This document shows positions 1 to 8,408 of a stretch of DNA of 64,000 bases, piece after piece. Numbering within the stretch: the first letter of the stretch is position 1; each line of letters opens with the position of its first letter. Below the pieces are notes generated by a model that was given only the letters and a program-made list of their open reading frames with translations, did no database searches and was not told where the DNA came from. The stretch is from Alphaproteobacteria bacterium UBA6411 (GTDB lineage Bacteria; Pseudomonadota; Alphaproteobacteria; CAAGCB01; CAG-977). The DNA is taken from assembly GCA_002438565.1 (NCBI GenBank), contig DJPN01000040.1:1-64000 (forward strand), given 5' to 3'. The translations under genes were made by a program, and so were the position numbers.

Positions 1-744
1 GGAAACCAGTGCGTCACCGTGCCGTGCGACACGTCAAACGGCTACACAATCAGCAACCACAATTGCGTAGCTACGGCTTGCCCGTCGGGATACAGCACGT
101 CAACGACGTCATGTTCCGGCGGCTACACGCTCAGCACCAACGGCAAATCCGGCGGCAGAGCTTGCGGTAAATGTGAAAAAACGGGTTGCACGTCCGACAG
201 CGATTGCGCAAGCGATAAAAAATGCTCGGGCAACTCTTGCGTTGCGGTGCCGTGCGACACGTCAAACGGCTACACAATCAGCAACCACAATTGCGTAGCT
301 ACGGCTTGCCCGTCGGGATACAGCACGTCCACGACATCGTGTAAAAACGGAACGTTGGAAACCAGCGGAAAATCCGGCGGCAGAACTTGCGGCAAGTGCG
401 TTGCCAACAGCGGCACTTGCGAAAGCAAAGGATCGCAATACCACACTTACGGGCCGCAAATGGTTTGCACTCCGCCCATTGAAGTGTACGTTGACGGACT
501 GCGCTGCTACAAATGCGGCAGCGGCGGAAGCTCAAGCAGTTCGTCCTGCAGCAAATGCAGTCCTTCGTCTGACGGAACGTATACATCCGGAACGATTCGA
601 TTCTTTGGCTCCACAGCTGCAAAGAACGCGTGGACATCTTCCGGCGGCTGTTGCAGCCACGTTTCCAGCACAACCGTTGCCAGCGGAAACAAATGCGTCA
701 TCAGCAACGGCATTTTGGTCGGCGGAAGCTGTACTCGAAACTAA
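1..744 (+). CDS. Cys-rich repeat secreted protein, C-terminal part (5' end outside window)
   Basis: The open frame is already running at base 1 (it reads G-N-Q-C-V-T before the GTG at 19), so the true start lies upstream and only about 247 residues are seen. The protein consists of cysteine-spaced modules. One module of 76 residues, containing CDTSNGYTISNHNC and ACPSGYSTSTTSC, occurs twice almost identically, followed by a different Cys/Ser/Gly-rich C-terminal domain ending in GGSCTRN. The short DxDC...KCxxxxC motif resembles the N-terminal modules of the two longer Cys-rich proteins in this window. No catalytic motif is visible. By analogy with those paralogues it is probably exported and disulfide-bonded, but its signal peptide is not in view. 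Function unknown; surface or adhesive role is inference. Confidence 0.8.
   Translation, partial: GNQCVTVPCDTSNGYTISNHNCVATACPSGYSTSTTSCSGGYTLSTNGKSGGRACGKCEKTGCTSDSDCASDKKCSGNSCVAVPCDTSNGYTISNHNCVATACPSGYSTSTTSCKNGTLETSGKSGGRTCGKCVANSGTCESKGSQYHTYGPQMVCTPPIEVYVDGLRCYKCGSGGSSSSSSCSKCSPSSDGTYTSGTIRFFGSTAAKNAWTSSGGCCSHVSSTTVASGNKCVISNGILVGGSCTRN
19..101 (+). repeat. 83-bp direct repeat, copy 1
   Basis: Bases 19-101 are identical to 247-329, at a distance of 228 bp (76 codons), inside the Cys-rich gene. The copies diverge at 102 versus 330. Perfect identity at synonymous sites indicates a recent in-frame duplication or gene conversion. Confidence 0.95.
247..329 (+). repeat. 83-bp direct repeat, copy 2
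   Basis: Second perfect copy of the 19-101 sequence, in the same reading frame. Further copies may lie upstream of the window, since copy 1 sits almost at the left edge. Confidence 0.95.
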
Positions 745-754
745 CACCTAAACG

Positions 755-789
755 AAACAGGCGGGAATTGTTTCCCGCCTGTTTTTTTT
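755..789 (+). terminator. Rho-independent terminator after the Cys-rich gene
   Basis: An 11-bp G+C-rich stem (ACAGGCGGGAA / TTCCCGCCTGT, loop of about three bases) is followed by eight T residues, 12 bp after the stop codon. It may also serve the convergent gene ending at 815, although the T tract is weaker in that direction. Confidence 0.9.
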
Positions 790-814
790 ATCTTCATTAT
801 GTAAAGGATTTTTA

Positions 815-1738
815 TCAGCCGCCCGAAAAATCCTTGCGGATTTGGTCGGACAAATCGGCGGTAAAGCCGACAAAGTCCGTCAAAAATTCATGCAAAGACC
901 GCTGTTTCAGAATGTCGGACAAGGTTGACGTGCTTAAAAACGCCTGTTCCTGCGACGCGATTTTCAGCGACACGGAATCTTTTTTCAGCGCGCTCAAACT
1001 GGTGACGATTTCCGTATACGCGCTGAGCAAAGAGCGCGGGAAAATCGGGCTGAAAATCAGCATTTCGATGATTTTTTCGGGCACGGGCGATTCCCTGTAA
1101 ATCGTGCGGTAAGCCTGCCCGCCGCCGACGGAACGCAGCACTTCGCCCCACTGGTAATCGTCTATCAGCCCTTTGTCCGCGCTGTCGGGCGGCAGCAGGA
1201 TGTGATATTTCACGTCCAGCAGGCGCGCCGTAAAGTCCGCCCGTTCGACAAAAGTCCCCAAGCGCGCGAACTGAAACGCTTCGTCATAAACCATCATGCT
1301 CAGCGTCAATCCGCGAAACAGCTCGGTTCTGTCCTTTATCCATTCAAAAAATTCGCAAAAGCCCGTTTGTTCCATGCCGTCATAGTACAAGCCCTGCATT
1401 TCAATCCATGTCGCATTGATGCTTTCAAACATTTCTTCGGGCAAAGCGCTGCGTTCCGAACGCGCGTTTTCGCGTCCCGCTTTGATGCAGGAAAACACGC
1501 TGGACGGATTGTCCAAATCGAAAATCATAAAGTTCAAAACGTTTTTCGATGTCAGTTCGTCATATTTGGCTTTGAAGCCGTCGATTTGTCCCGAAATCGT
1601 CAGAATAGGATCCCAGCCCGCGTCAGCGCCGGGCAGCTGTTCCATACGGTAGGCGGCCTCCAGCAAACGGGCGATGTGCTGCGCCCGTTCAATCATGCGG
1701 GTCATCCAGTAAATATTGTCTGCGGTTCTGCTTAACAT
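815..1738 (-). CDS. alpha-E domain protein (DUF403 family)
   Basis: 307 residues beginning MLSRTADNIYWMTRMIERA, the typical opening of alpha-E (DUF403) proteins, which are all-helical and are almost always encoded beside a circularly permuted ATP-grasp protein, as here. The start lies 3 bp after the stop of the ATP-grasp gene and has a GGAGGG ribosome site 7 bp upstream. The family's biochemical role is not established; genomic association suggests that the pair makes or modifies a peptide or amide-linked product. Length is normal for the family. No transglutaminase or proteasome-like partner, often found with such pairs, is adjacent here. Confidence 0.88.
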   Translation of the reverse strand: MLSRTADNIYWMTRMIERAQHIARLLEAAYRMEQLPGADAGWDPILTISGQIDGFKAKYDELTSKNVLNFMIFDLDNPSSVFSCIKAGRENARSERSALPEEMFESINATWIEMQGLYYDGMEQTGFCEFFEWIKDRTELFRGLTLSMMVYDEAFQFARLGTFVERADFTARLLDVKYHILLPPDSADKGLIDDYQWGEVLRSVGGGQAYRTIYRESPVPEKIIEMLIFSPIFPRSLLSAYTEIVTSLSALKKDSVSLKIASQEQAFLSTSTLSDILKQRSLHEFLTDFVGFTADLSDQIRKDFSGG

Positions 1739-1741
1739 GGC

Positions 1742-3214
1742 TCAGCCCTCCTTTTTCCCGACAACCCAGGTGTCTTTCGTTCCGCCGCCTTGCGACGAAT
1801 TGACGACCAAAGACCCCTCGCGCAGAGCAACGCGCGTCAAAGCCCCCGGAACGACGACGACCTTGTCTGGATTCTGCATCAAAGCGAACGGACGCAAATC
1901 GACGTGACGCGGGGCAAGCCCTTCGGCTTGAAGCGTCGGCGCGCTGGACAAAGCCAACGTCGGCTGTGCGATGTAGTTTTCGGGACGAAGCTTGATTTTT
2001 TCCTTGAACGTTTCGATTTCCGCTTTTGTCGATTTGGGGCCGATAAGCATGCCGTAGCCGCCCGAACCGTGCGTTTCTTTTATCACCAGTTCGCCGATGT
2101 GTTCCAAAACATACTTGCAGTCGTCGGGTTTGGCCAAAGTGTACGTTGGCACGTTGTTCAAAATCGGTTTTTCGCCCAGATAGAACTCAATCATCTGCGG
2201 AACGTAGGGGTAAACCGACTTGTCGTCCGCAACGCCGTTGCCGATGGCGTTGGCCAGCGTGACTTTTTTCTTCATCATCGCGCGGTACAGCCCCGGACAG
2301 CCCAGCATGGAGTCTTTGCGGAACACTTCGGGGTCAAGGAAGCGGTCGTCCAAGCGTTTGTAAATCACGTCGACGCGTTCCGCGCCGTCCACCGTGCGCA
2401 TATAAACGCAATCGTCGTCGCCGACGAACAAATCCTGCCCCGTGACCAGTTCGACGCCCATTTCGTACGCCAAAAAAGCGTGTTCAAAGTACGCGCTGTT
2501 GTATATCCCCGGCGTCAGCAGAACGGCGCGCGGATTTTCGACGCCTTCGGGCGCGGACGCCAGCAGCGTTTTTTTCAATTCCCGCGGATAAGTGTCGACG
2601 GGCAGGACGTTGTAGCGTTTGAACAAATCGGGAAACAGGCGGCGCATGACCTCGCGGTCCTCCAGCATATAGGACACGCCCGACGGGGTGCGGAGGTTGT
2701 CCTCCAGCACATAAAAATCCTGCGGCGCGGTGCGCACAATGTCAATGCCCGAAATATGAACGTGAACACCGTTCGGGGGCGTGAAGTCTTCGACTTCCGC
2801 AGTGTATTCCGTGTTTTTCAGCACCAAATCGGACGGAATCAAGCCAGCTTTCAAAATGTCGCGGGTAGTGTAAACGTCCTGCACAAAGCGGTTCAAGGCT
2901 TTGACGCGCTGGCAGATGCCCGCGTTCAGCTTTTCCCATTCTTCGGCGGCGATGATGCGCGGCACGGGATCGAACGGAATCAAGCGTTCGACGCCCGCCT
3001 GTTCCCCGTACACGGCGAACGTAATGCCCATGCGGCGGAACAGGATGTCAGCCTGTTTGTTGCGCTGTTCCAATGTTTCGGGGGGCTGACGCTTCAGCCA
3101 ATCGTCGTACAGTTTGTAAGCTTCGGCGACTTGATTGTCGGCCGTAATCATTTCGTCGTATGAATCGGAAACGTAAGCTTTGAAATCGTACTTCGGTTTG
3201 GCAGAGTCGTTCAT
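1742..3214 (-). CDS. circularly permuted type 2 ATP-grasp protein (DUF404/407)
   Basis: 490 residues from the ATG at 3214, chosen because AGGGGA lies 10 bp upstream; the in-frame ATG at 3235 has no ribosome site. Recognisable family segments are GVHVHISGIDIVR, YVLEDNLRTPSGVSYMLEDR (about residues 170-190), the YKRLDD stretch, and a late glycine-rich VIKETHGSGGYGML expected to form part of the nucleotide site. ATP-grasp enzymes ligate a carboxylate to an amine via an acyl phosphate; the substrate of this permuted group is unknown. It is first in a two-gene operon with the alpha-E gene, 3 bp apart. Confidence 0.9.
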   Translation of the reverse strand: MNDSAKPKYDFKAYVSDSYDEMITADNQVAEAYKLYDDWLKRQPPETLEQRNKQADILFRRMGITFAVYGEQAGVERLIPFDPVPRIIAAEEWEKLNAGICQRVKALNRFVQDVYTTRDILKAGLIPSDLVLKNTEYTAEVEDFTPPNGVHVHISGIDIVRTAPQDFYVLEDNLRTPSGVSYMLEDREVMRRLFPDLFKRYNVLPVDTYPRELKKTLLASAPEGVENPRAVLLTPGIYNSAYFEHAFLAYEMGVELVTGQDLFVGDDDCVYMRTVDGAERVDVIYKRLDDRFLDPEVFRKDSMLGCPGLYRAMMKKKVTLANAIGNGVADDKSVYPYVPQMIEFYLGEKPILNNVPTYTLAKPDDCKYVLEHIGELVIKETHGSGGYGMLIGPKSTKAEIETFKEKIKLRPENYIAQPTLALSSAPTLQAEGLAPRHVDLRPFALMQNPDKVVVVPGALTRVALREGSLVVNSSQGGGTKDTWVVGKKEG

Positions 3215-3331
3215 TTTGCGCAAATCCCCTTTCATTTTAGTTTAACTGATTGATGATATATGTTAGTTTGCTTTGAATCAATTTGATTGAGCAACTTTTT
3301 TGCGGTTTTAACGGCTTTTGGGTGGATTTTT

Positions 3332-3622
3332 ATGAAAAAAGCGGCGTTTTTGATGGTTTTTCCGATGATTTTCGGCTGTACGCGCATCATTGTTCCGACG
3401 GAAAGGGCTACGATTATCCTGCAGCAGCCCGTCACGCGCGAAGTTTTCTACTGCGAATCGACGGCAGGCGTTCCCGCCGACATCTGCGCCGCTGAATTGG
3501 AGGAAAACGGTTTCGTCCGCTTGACGGACAAGCCGACTTTTACGGGACAGGACGACATTCCGCAAAACGGCGCGTACCCGACACGCCGCTATCGCGACAA
3601 ACAAGACATTCCGCGCTGGTAA
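3332..3622 (+). CDS. small predicted lipoprotein
   Basis: 96 residues if translation starts at the ATG at 3332, giving a short signal sequence MKKAAFLMVFPMIFGC with a plausible lipobox (I-F-G-C). An in-frame ATG-like start at 3287 would place a hydrophobic extension before it and is less likely. The mature part has no recognised domain; two further cysteines (in FYCEST and ADICAA) could form a disulfide. It ends 3 bp before comM and is probably co-transcribed with it. Function unknown. Confidence 0.6.
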   Translation: MKKAAFLMVFPMIFGCTRIIVPTERATIILQQPVTREVFYCESTAGVPADICAAELEENGFVRLTDKPTFTGQDDIPQNGAYPTRRYRDKQDIPRW

Positions 3623-3625
3623 CCC

Positions 3626-5137
3626 ATGCTGGCTCGCATTGACACCGTTGCTTTCAAGGGGATTGAAGTTCTGCCCGTTACAACCGAAGTGCATATCGCT
3701 TCGGGCCTTCCCGCGTTCACCATTGTCGGCCTGCCCGACAAAGCCGTGGGCGAAAGCAAGGAACGCGTCCGCGCCGCTTTGAATTCCATTGGGCTGGCTT
3801 TGCCCGCAAAACGCATCACGGTCAACCTTGCCCCCGCGGATGTGATAAAAGAAGGCTCGCACTTCGATTTGCCGATTGCTTTGGGATTGCTGGCGGCGAT
3901 GCAGGTCATCCCCGCGCCCGCATTGGAAAACACGGTCGTCATGGGCGAACTGGGATTGGACGGACGCATTGCGGGCGTTGCGGGGATTTTGCCTGCCGCC
4001 GTGTTTGCGACCGAACGGAACGCGGCTTTCGTCTGCCCTGAAAATCAAGGCGGCGAAGCGGCATGGTCGGGCAACGAAAAAATTTACGCCGCCCCCGATT
4101 TGACCGCTCTGATTTCTTTGTTCAAGGACAATATTCCCCTGCCCCGGCCCAAAGCGCAAACCGTTCCGCTTTCCCCGTCCCTGCCCGACATGAAAGACAT
4201 CAAAGGGCAGGAAAACGCCAAGCGCGCCGCCGAAATCGCCGCGGCGGGCGGACACAATCTGCTGATGATAGGTCCGCCGGGATCGGGCAAATCCATGCTT
4301 GCCGCGCGGCTTCCGTCCCTGCTGCCGCCTTTGACCGCGCGCGAAATTCTGGAAATCAGCATGATTCACTCCATCGCGGGATTGATTCAAGACGGCCGTT
4401 TGATTGCCGAACGCCCCTTTCGCGCGCCGCATCACTCCGCGTCCATGCCCGCTTTGGTGGGCGGCGGACAGAAAGCCAAACCGGGGGAAATTTCCTTGGC
4501 GCACAAAGGCGTTCTGTTTCTTGACGAGCTGCCCGAATTTTCCCGCACGACTTTGGAAGCTTTGCGCCAGCCGCTGGAAACGGGAACGGTCAGCGTCGCG
4601 CGCGTCAACCTGCACGTCACGTATCCCGCGCAATTTCAGCTGATTGCGGCGATGAATCCGTGCCGCTGCGGCTATTTGGGCGTGAACGGACAGGAATGTT
4701 CCCGCGCCCCGCGTTGCGCCGAAGAATACCAGTCGCGCATATCGGGTCCTTTGTTCGACCGCATTGACATGCACATCGACGTTCCCGCCGTCGCGCCGTG
4801 GGAACTGGCGAAAGCGCAAACGGGCGAAAGCTCCGCCGACATTGCGAAACGCGTCGCGGCCGCTTTGGAAATACAGAAAAAACGCTATGACGGCTACGGC
4901 ATCGCCAAAAACGCGCAGGCGTCGGGAACGATACTGGACGAAACGGTCAGCTTGACGGCCGAAGCGCAAACGCTGCTGATTTCCGCAGCGGAAAGAATGA
5001 GGTTGTCCGCCCGCGGCTATCACCGTGTTTTGCGCGTGTCCCGCACGATTGCGGATTTGGCGCAGTCGGCAAAAGTCCAGCCCGCGCACATCGCCGAAGC
5101 CCTTTCGTACAGGCGGCTGCTGTATGGCGAAAAGTAA
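3626..5137 (+). CDS. comM: YifB/ComM family Mg-chelatase-like AAA ATPase
   Basis: 503 residues. The N-terminal ChlI-like domain (about 1-175) is followed by an AAA+ module with Walker A GPPGSGKS near residue 215 and Walker B LFLDEL near 297, then a C-terminal helical Mg-chelatase domain ending in ALSYRRLLYGEK. ComM is a hexameric DNA helicase that drives branch migration of transforming DNA during homologous integration in competent bacteria. Full length. The last 14 bp overlap the start of a DNA methyltransferase gene, which suggests translational coupling. A competence role is supported by a ComEC homologue 31 kb away in this window, but YifB proteins also occur in non-competent species. 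Confidence 0.93.
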   Translation: MLARIDTVAFKGIEVLPVTTEVHIASGLPAFTIVGLPDKAVGESKERVRAALNSIGLALPAKRITVNLAPADVIKEGSHFDLPIALGLLAAMQVIPAPALENTVVMGELGLDGRIAGVAGILPAAVFATERNAAFVCPENQGGEAAWSGNEKIYAAPDLTALISLFKDNIPLPRPKAQTVPLSPSLPDMKDIKGQENAKRAAEIAAAGGHNLLMIGPPGSGKSMLAARLPSLLPPLTAREILEISMIHSIAGLIQDGRLIAERPFRAPHHSASMPALVGGGQKAKPGEISLAHKGVLFLDELPEFSRTTLEALRQPLETGTVSVARVNLHVTYPAQFQLIAAMNPCRCGYLGVNGQECSRAPRCAEEYQSRISGPLFDRIDMHIDVPAVAPWELAKAQTGESSADIAKRVAAALEIQKKRYDGYGIAKNAQASGTILDETVSLTAEAQTLLISAAERMRLSARGYHRVLRVSRTIADLAQSAKVQPAHIAEALSYRRLLYGEK

Positions 5138-6251
5138 AGCGCAACTGGGGCAGTTTTTCACCACAAACGCCGCCGATATTTTGCGCGGATTCGAGCCGTT
5201 TGTCGCAGGGAAAACCGTGACCGACCCCTTCGCGGGAAGCGGCGATTTGCTGAACTGGGCGAAACAGAACGGCGCCAAAAGCGTCAAAGGCTATGATATT
5301 GACTCTGCCTATATCGACAACGAAACGGTTTTTGAAAACGATTCTCTGATAAATCCGAAACAGTATGATTTCGTCGTAACAAACCCGCCTTATCTGTATC
5401 AGAACAAAATGGCGGACAATGCGCTTTTGGCAAAGTCCAAGCACACGGATTTGTATCAGCTGGCTTTGGAAAAACTGACGAACAGCAAAGCGGGTATCGT
5501 GATTGTACCGATAAATTTTCTGTCCGCAAAAAACGCCCGCTACGTTCGGCGGATGTTTTTTGAAAAATTCGTCATAAAGCACGCCGTTTACTTTACGCAG
5601 CAGGTTTTTGCCGATACGACATACAACGTCGTCGCTTTTTATTATGAGGAAAAAACTGAAAAAGCGGATGAGTTTGTATTTGACTTGATGCTTTTTCCCA
5701 TGAAAAAAACGTTGTCCGTCCGTTTGAAAAAACGGTTTGACTGGCAAATCGGCGGGGATTTTCTGTCCGTCGCCGAAAGCACGCCGAACACGCTGAAAAT
5801 CGCACGCATCGAACAATCGGACGTCAAAACGGGCGGCATTGAAGCACATCTTGCTTTGAACCATTTGGAAAATATCGAATCCGCCTTTGTTTCCGCGGAA
5901 ACAAAGGCGCTTTTCGCCCGCAACATTGTGATTTTGAAAGCCATCGACACGGGAACGGACAGCGGAAAAATCCGTTTGGAGGACAGGCGCAAATACGGCA
6001 TTGACGCTTTAATCAGCTTGAAAACGTCGCGCAATCAAATCGAACTGCTGTTTCCCGCGTCCGTTTCCGTTGCCGAACAGGAACGGCTGATAACCGCGTT
6101 CAACACCGTTTTGAACGACGCGCGGGAACGGTACTTTTCCCTGTTTATGACGAACTTCCGCGACCACGACCGCAAACGGGTTTCGTTCGGCTTTGTGTAC
6201 CGTTTGCTTAACGCGCTTTATTTTTCAAAAATAAACGGCTATGCTGAATAA
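5124..6251 (+). CDS. N6-adenine DNA methyltransferase (Eco57I/TaqI-like)
   Basis: 375 residues from the ATG at 5124, inside the end of comM. An upstream in-frame extension to 5025 is only a shadow of comM. The opening AQLGQFFTTNAADIL (X motif), the AdoMet motif DPFAGSGDLL (residues 34-43) and catalytic NPPY at 87-90 identify a gamma-type N6-adenine methyltransferase. The C-terminal half (about 200-375) probably holds target recognition but matches nothing I can name. No restriction endonuclease is encoded nearby, so it is an orphan methylase in this window. Overlap with comM points to co-expression with a transformation helicase. Target site cannot be read from the sequence. Confidence 0.88.
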   Translation: MAKSKAQLGQFFTTNAADILRGFEPFVAGKTVTDPFAGSGDLLNWAKQNGAKSVKGYDIDSAYIDNETVFENDSLINPKQYDFVVTNPPYLYQNKMADNALLAKSKHTDLYQLALEKLTNSKAGIVIVPINFLSAKNARYVRRMFFEKFVIKHAVYFTQQVFADTTYNVVAFYYEEKTEKADEFVFDLMLFPMKKTLSVRLKKRFDWQIGGDFLSVAESTPNTLKIARIEQSDVKTGGIEAHLALNHLENIESAFVSAETKALFARNIVILKAIDTGTDSGKIRLEDRRKYGIDALISLKTSRNQIELLFPASVSVAEQERLITAFNTVLNDARERYFSLFMTNFRDHDRKRVSFGFVYRLLNALYFSKINGYAE

Positions 6252-6265
6252 AAAAGGGGCAAGGC

Positions 6266-6973
6266 ATGGATAACACCGAAAACGCGCTGAACAATCCGCT
6301 GATTTTGGTCGTTGACGACGACAACCGTTTGCGCAAACTGCTGCAAAAGTTTTTGACCGACAGCGGATACCGCGTCTTTACCGCCGCCGACACGCGCGAA
6401 GCCGATGAAATGCGCGGGTGGTACCAATTCGATTTGCTGGTCGTCGACGTGATGATGCCGCATGAAACGGGATTGGAATTTACGGCAAGGTTGCGCAAAG
6501 AGGGCGATAACGTTCCCGTTTTGATGCTGACCGCCATGGGCGAAACGGACGACCGCATCAACGGATTGGAAGCGGGCGCGGACGACTATTTGCCCAAACC
6601 GTTCGAGCCGCGCGAACTGCTGCTGCGCATTAACTCCATTTTGCGCCGCGTGATGAGCAAACCGCCCGAAAAGCAAAAGGCCGAGGTCAAATTCGGCGCG
6701 TTCCGCTACGATTTGGACGAACACGCGCTTTACCGTGGTTCGGAACGCGTGCGCCTGCCGCTGTCCGAAGACGCTTTGCTCAGCCTGCTGGCGCAAAAGG
6801 CGGGGCAGGACATTTCCCGCGAAGAGCTGGCGCAAAAAACGGGCAACGAAACGAATTTGCGCACGATTGACGTGCAAATCACCCGCCTGCGCCGCCGCAT
6901 CGAACCCGACGCCGGCCAGCCGCGCTATATTCAGACCGTGCGCGGCAAGGGATATTCTTTGATACCGGATTAA
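6266..6973 (+). CDS. ompR: OmpR-family two-component response regulator
   Basis: 235 residues: receiver domain with the acidic cluster VVDDD, phospho-acceptor Asp61 (LLVVDVMMP) and conserved Thr/Lys (MLTA, DDYLPKPF), then a winged-helix DNA-binding domain ending RYIQTVRGKGYSLIPD. The 4-bp gap to the histidine kinase gene shows that they form a cognate pair. Overall similarity is to the alphaproteobacterial OmpR/PetR group, so the symbol is approximate. It starts 14 bp after the methyltransferase stop and may be read from the same transcript. Confidence 0.92.
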   Translation: MDNTENALNNPLILVVDDDNRLRKLLQKFLTDSGYRVFTAADTREADEMRGWYQFDLLVVDVMMPHETGLEFTARLRKEGDNVPVLMLTAMGETDDRINGLEAGADDYLPKPFEPRELLLRINSILRRVMSKPPEKQKAEVKFGAFRYDLDEHALYRGSERVRLPLSEDALLSLLAQKAGQDISREELAQKTGNETNLRTIDVQITRLRRRIEPDAGQPRYIQTVRGKGYSLIPD

Positions 6974-6977
6974 ACAG

Positions 6978-8312
6978 ATGAATTTTGATTTCGGCGCGCA
7001 TTGGCGCAATTTCAGACACCGTTTTCTGCCCAACAGATTGTGGGCGCGATCGTTGCTGATTATGGTGACTCCCGTCATTTTGCTGCAAACCATCGGCACG
7101 GTCGTATTTTACGACAACCACTGGCAGTCGGTCAGCCGCCGTCTGGCGTTGGGCATTGCGTCGGAAATCAAGCTGACCCTTGACGCGTACGCCGAAGTCG
7201 ATGATGCCGCCGAAAAACAAGAGCTGATGCAGCGGTTGATGCAGACATCGCGATTCGACCTGCGTTTTCTGCCGCCCGTCGAAAAGCCGCCGCGCACCAA
7301 AGCCAAACCGTCGCTGCGCACGGCCGAACTGATTCCTGCCTTGCGGCTGATAGGCTATCCGTTTCAAGCCTTCCCCCTGCGCGGCGATTCCAGCTTGAAA
7401 CTGCTGTTTTACACGCCTTACACAACTCTGGAAGCCGTCATCCCCTACAAATATTTCTTTTCGTCGACGACCTATGTTTTCGCGTTTTGGATTTTGGGAT
7501 CGTCGCTGCTGCTGACGGGCATCGCCGCTTTGTTTTTAAGAAACCAAATCCGTCCGATTTTGCGGCTGGCTTCGGCGGCGGAAAACTTCGGTTTGGGACG
7601 CGACGTTGAAACGTTCAAGCCCGAAGGCGCGACCGAAGTCCGCCAAGCGGCGACCTCCTTTATCAAAATGCGCGACCGCATCCGCAGACATATCGAGGAA
7701 CGCACCCGCATGCTGGCGGGCGTTTCGCATGATTTAAGGACGCCTTTGACCCGCATGCGCCTGCAGCTGAGCATGATGGGCGACGACGAAAACACGCGCG
7801 ATTTGCTCAGCGACGTCATGGAAATGGAACACATGGTCAACGGATATCTTGATTTCGCCCGCGGCGAAGGCAAAGACCCCGCCGAACCCGTCGACATTCC
7901 CGATTTGATTGCCAAAACGGTCGATTCTTTGCGCAAGGAAGGGGTCGCGCTCAGCTTTACGGCCAATGCGCCGCTGACGCTGAACGTCCGCCGCCACGAT
8001 TTCAAGCGGTGTTTGTGGAACTTGATAACGAACGCCGAACGGTACGGCACGCTTGTGCGCGTCGGACTGAAGGTCAAAGAACACTTTGCCGAAATCACGG
8101 TCGAAGACAACGGCCCCGGAATTCCCGCCGAAAAACGCGACGACGTGTTCAAAGCGTTCTTCCGCTTGGACGAATCGCGCAATACGCAAACGGGCGGCAT
8201 AGGACTGGGATTGACCATCACGCGCGACATCGTTTTGGCGCACGGCGGCAAAATTCTGATGGGCGACAGTCCGCTGGGCGGATTGAAAGCCGTCTTGATT
8301 TTCCCAAAATAA
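6978..8312 (+). CDS. envZ: EnvZ-like membrane sensor histidine kinase
   Basis: 444 residues. Two membrane segments (about 25-45 and 165-190) bracket a periplasmic sensor domain of about 120 residues; HAMP follows, then the dimerisation helix with GVSHDLRTPLTRMR (phospho-His251), and an ATPase domain with N box NLITNAERYG, G1 VEDNGPGIP and G2 GGIGLGLTI. Partner of the response regulator just upstream. The signal is unknown; the EnvZ assignment rests on architecture and pairing. No terminator is visible after the stop. Confidence 0.9.
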   Translation: MNFDFGAHWRNFRHRFLPNRLWARSLLIMVTPVILLQTIGTVVFYDNHWQSVSRRLALGIASEIKLTLDAYAEVDDAAEKQELMQRLMQTSRFDLRFLPPVEKPPRTKAKPSLRTAELIPALRLIGYPFQAFPLRGDSSLKLLFYTPYTTLEAVIPYKYFFSSTTYVFAFWILGSSLLLTGIAALFLRNQIRPILRLASAAENFGLGRDVETFKPEGATEVRQAATSFIKMRDRIRRHIEERTRMLAGVSHDLRTPLTRMRLQLSMMGDDENTRDLLSDVMEMEHMVNGYLDFARGEGKDPAEPVDIPDLIAKTVDSLRKEGVALSFTANAPLTLNVRRHDFKRCLWNLITNAERYGTLVRVGLKVKEHFAEITVEDNGPGIPAEKRDDVFKAFFRLDESRNTQTGGIGLGLTITRDIVLAHGGKILMGDSPLGGLKAVLIFPK

Positions 8313-8408
8313 AACCGTTAAAAAAAACTACACTTGAGCGCAAAATTCGGCTACACTCTTTCTTCAGAGAATCGAGGTCGATTCGTCTTGTCAAGAAAGA
8401 GGTTTATA

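Noticed and set aside
3308..5287. 659-codon minus-strand open frame opposite comM
   Set aside because: It is antisense to a clear family member, has low-complexity Arg/Gly/Phe-rich composition typical of a shadow frame in G+C-rich codons, and crosses several gene borders.
8325..8340. Direct repeat CTACACT upstream of pckG as an operator
   Set aside because: Only two 7-bp copies without symmetry or a promoter context; too weak to report.
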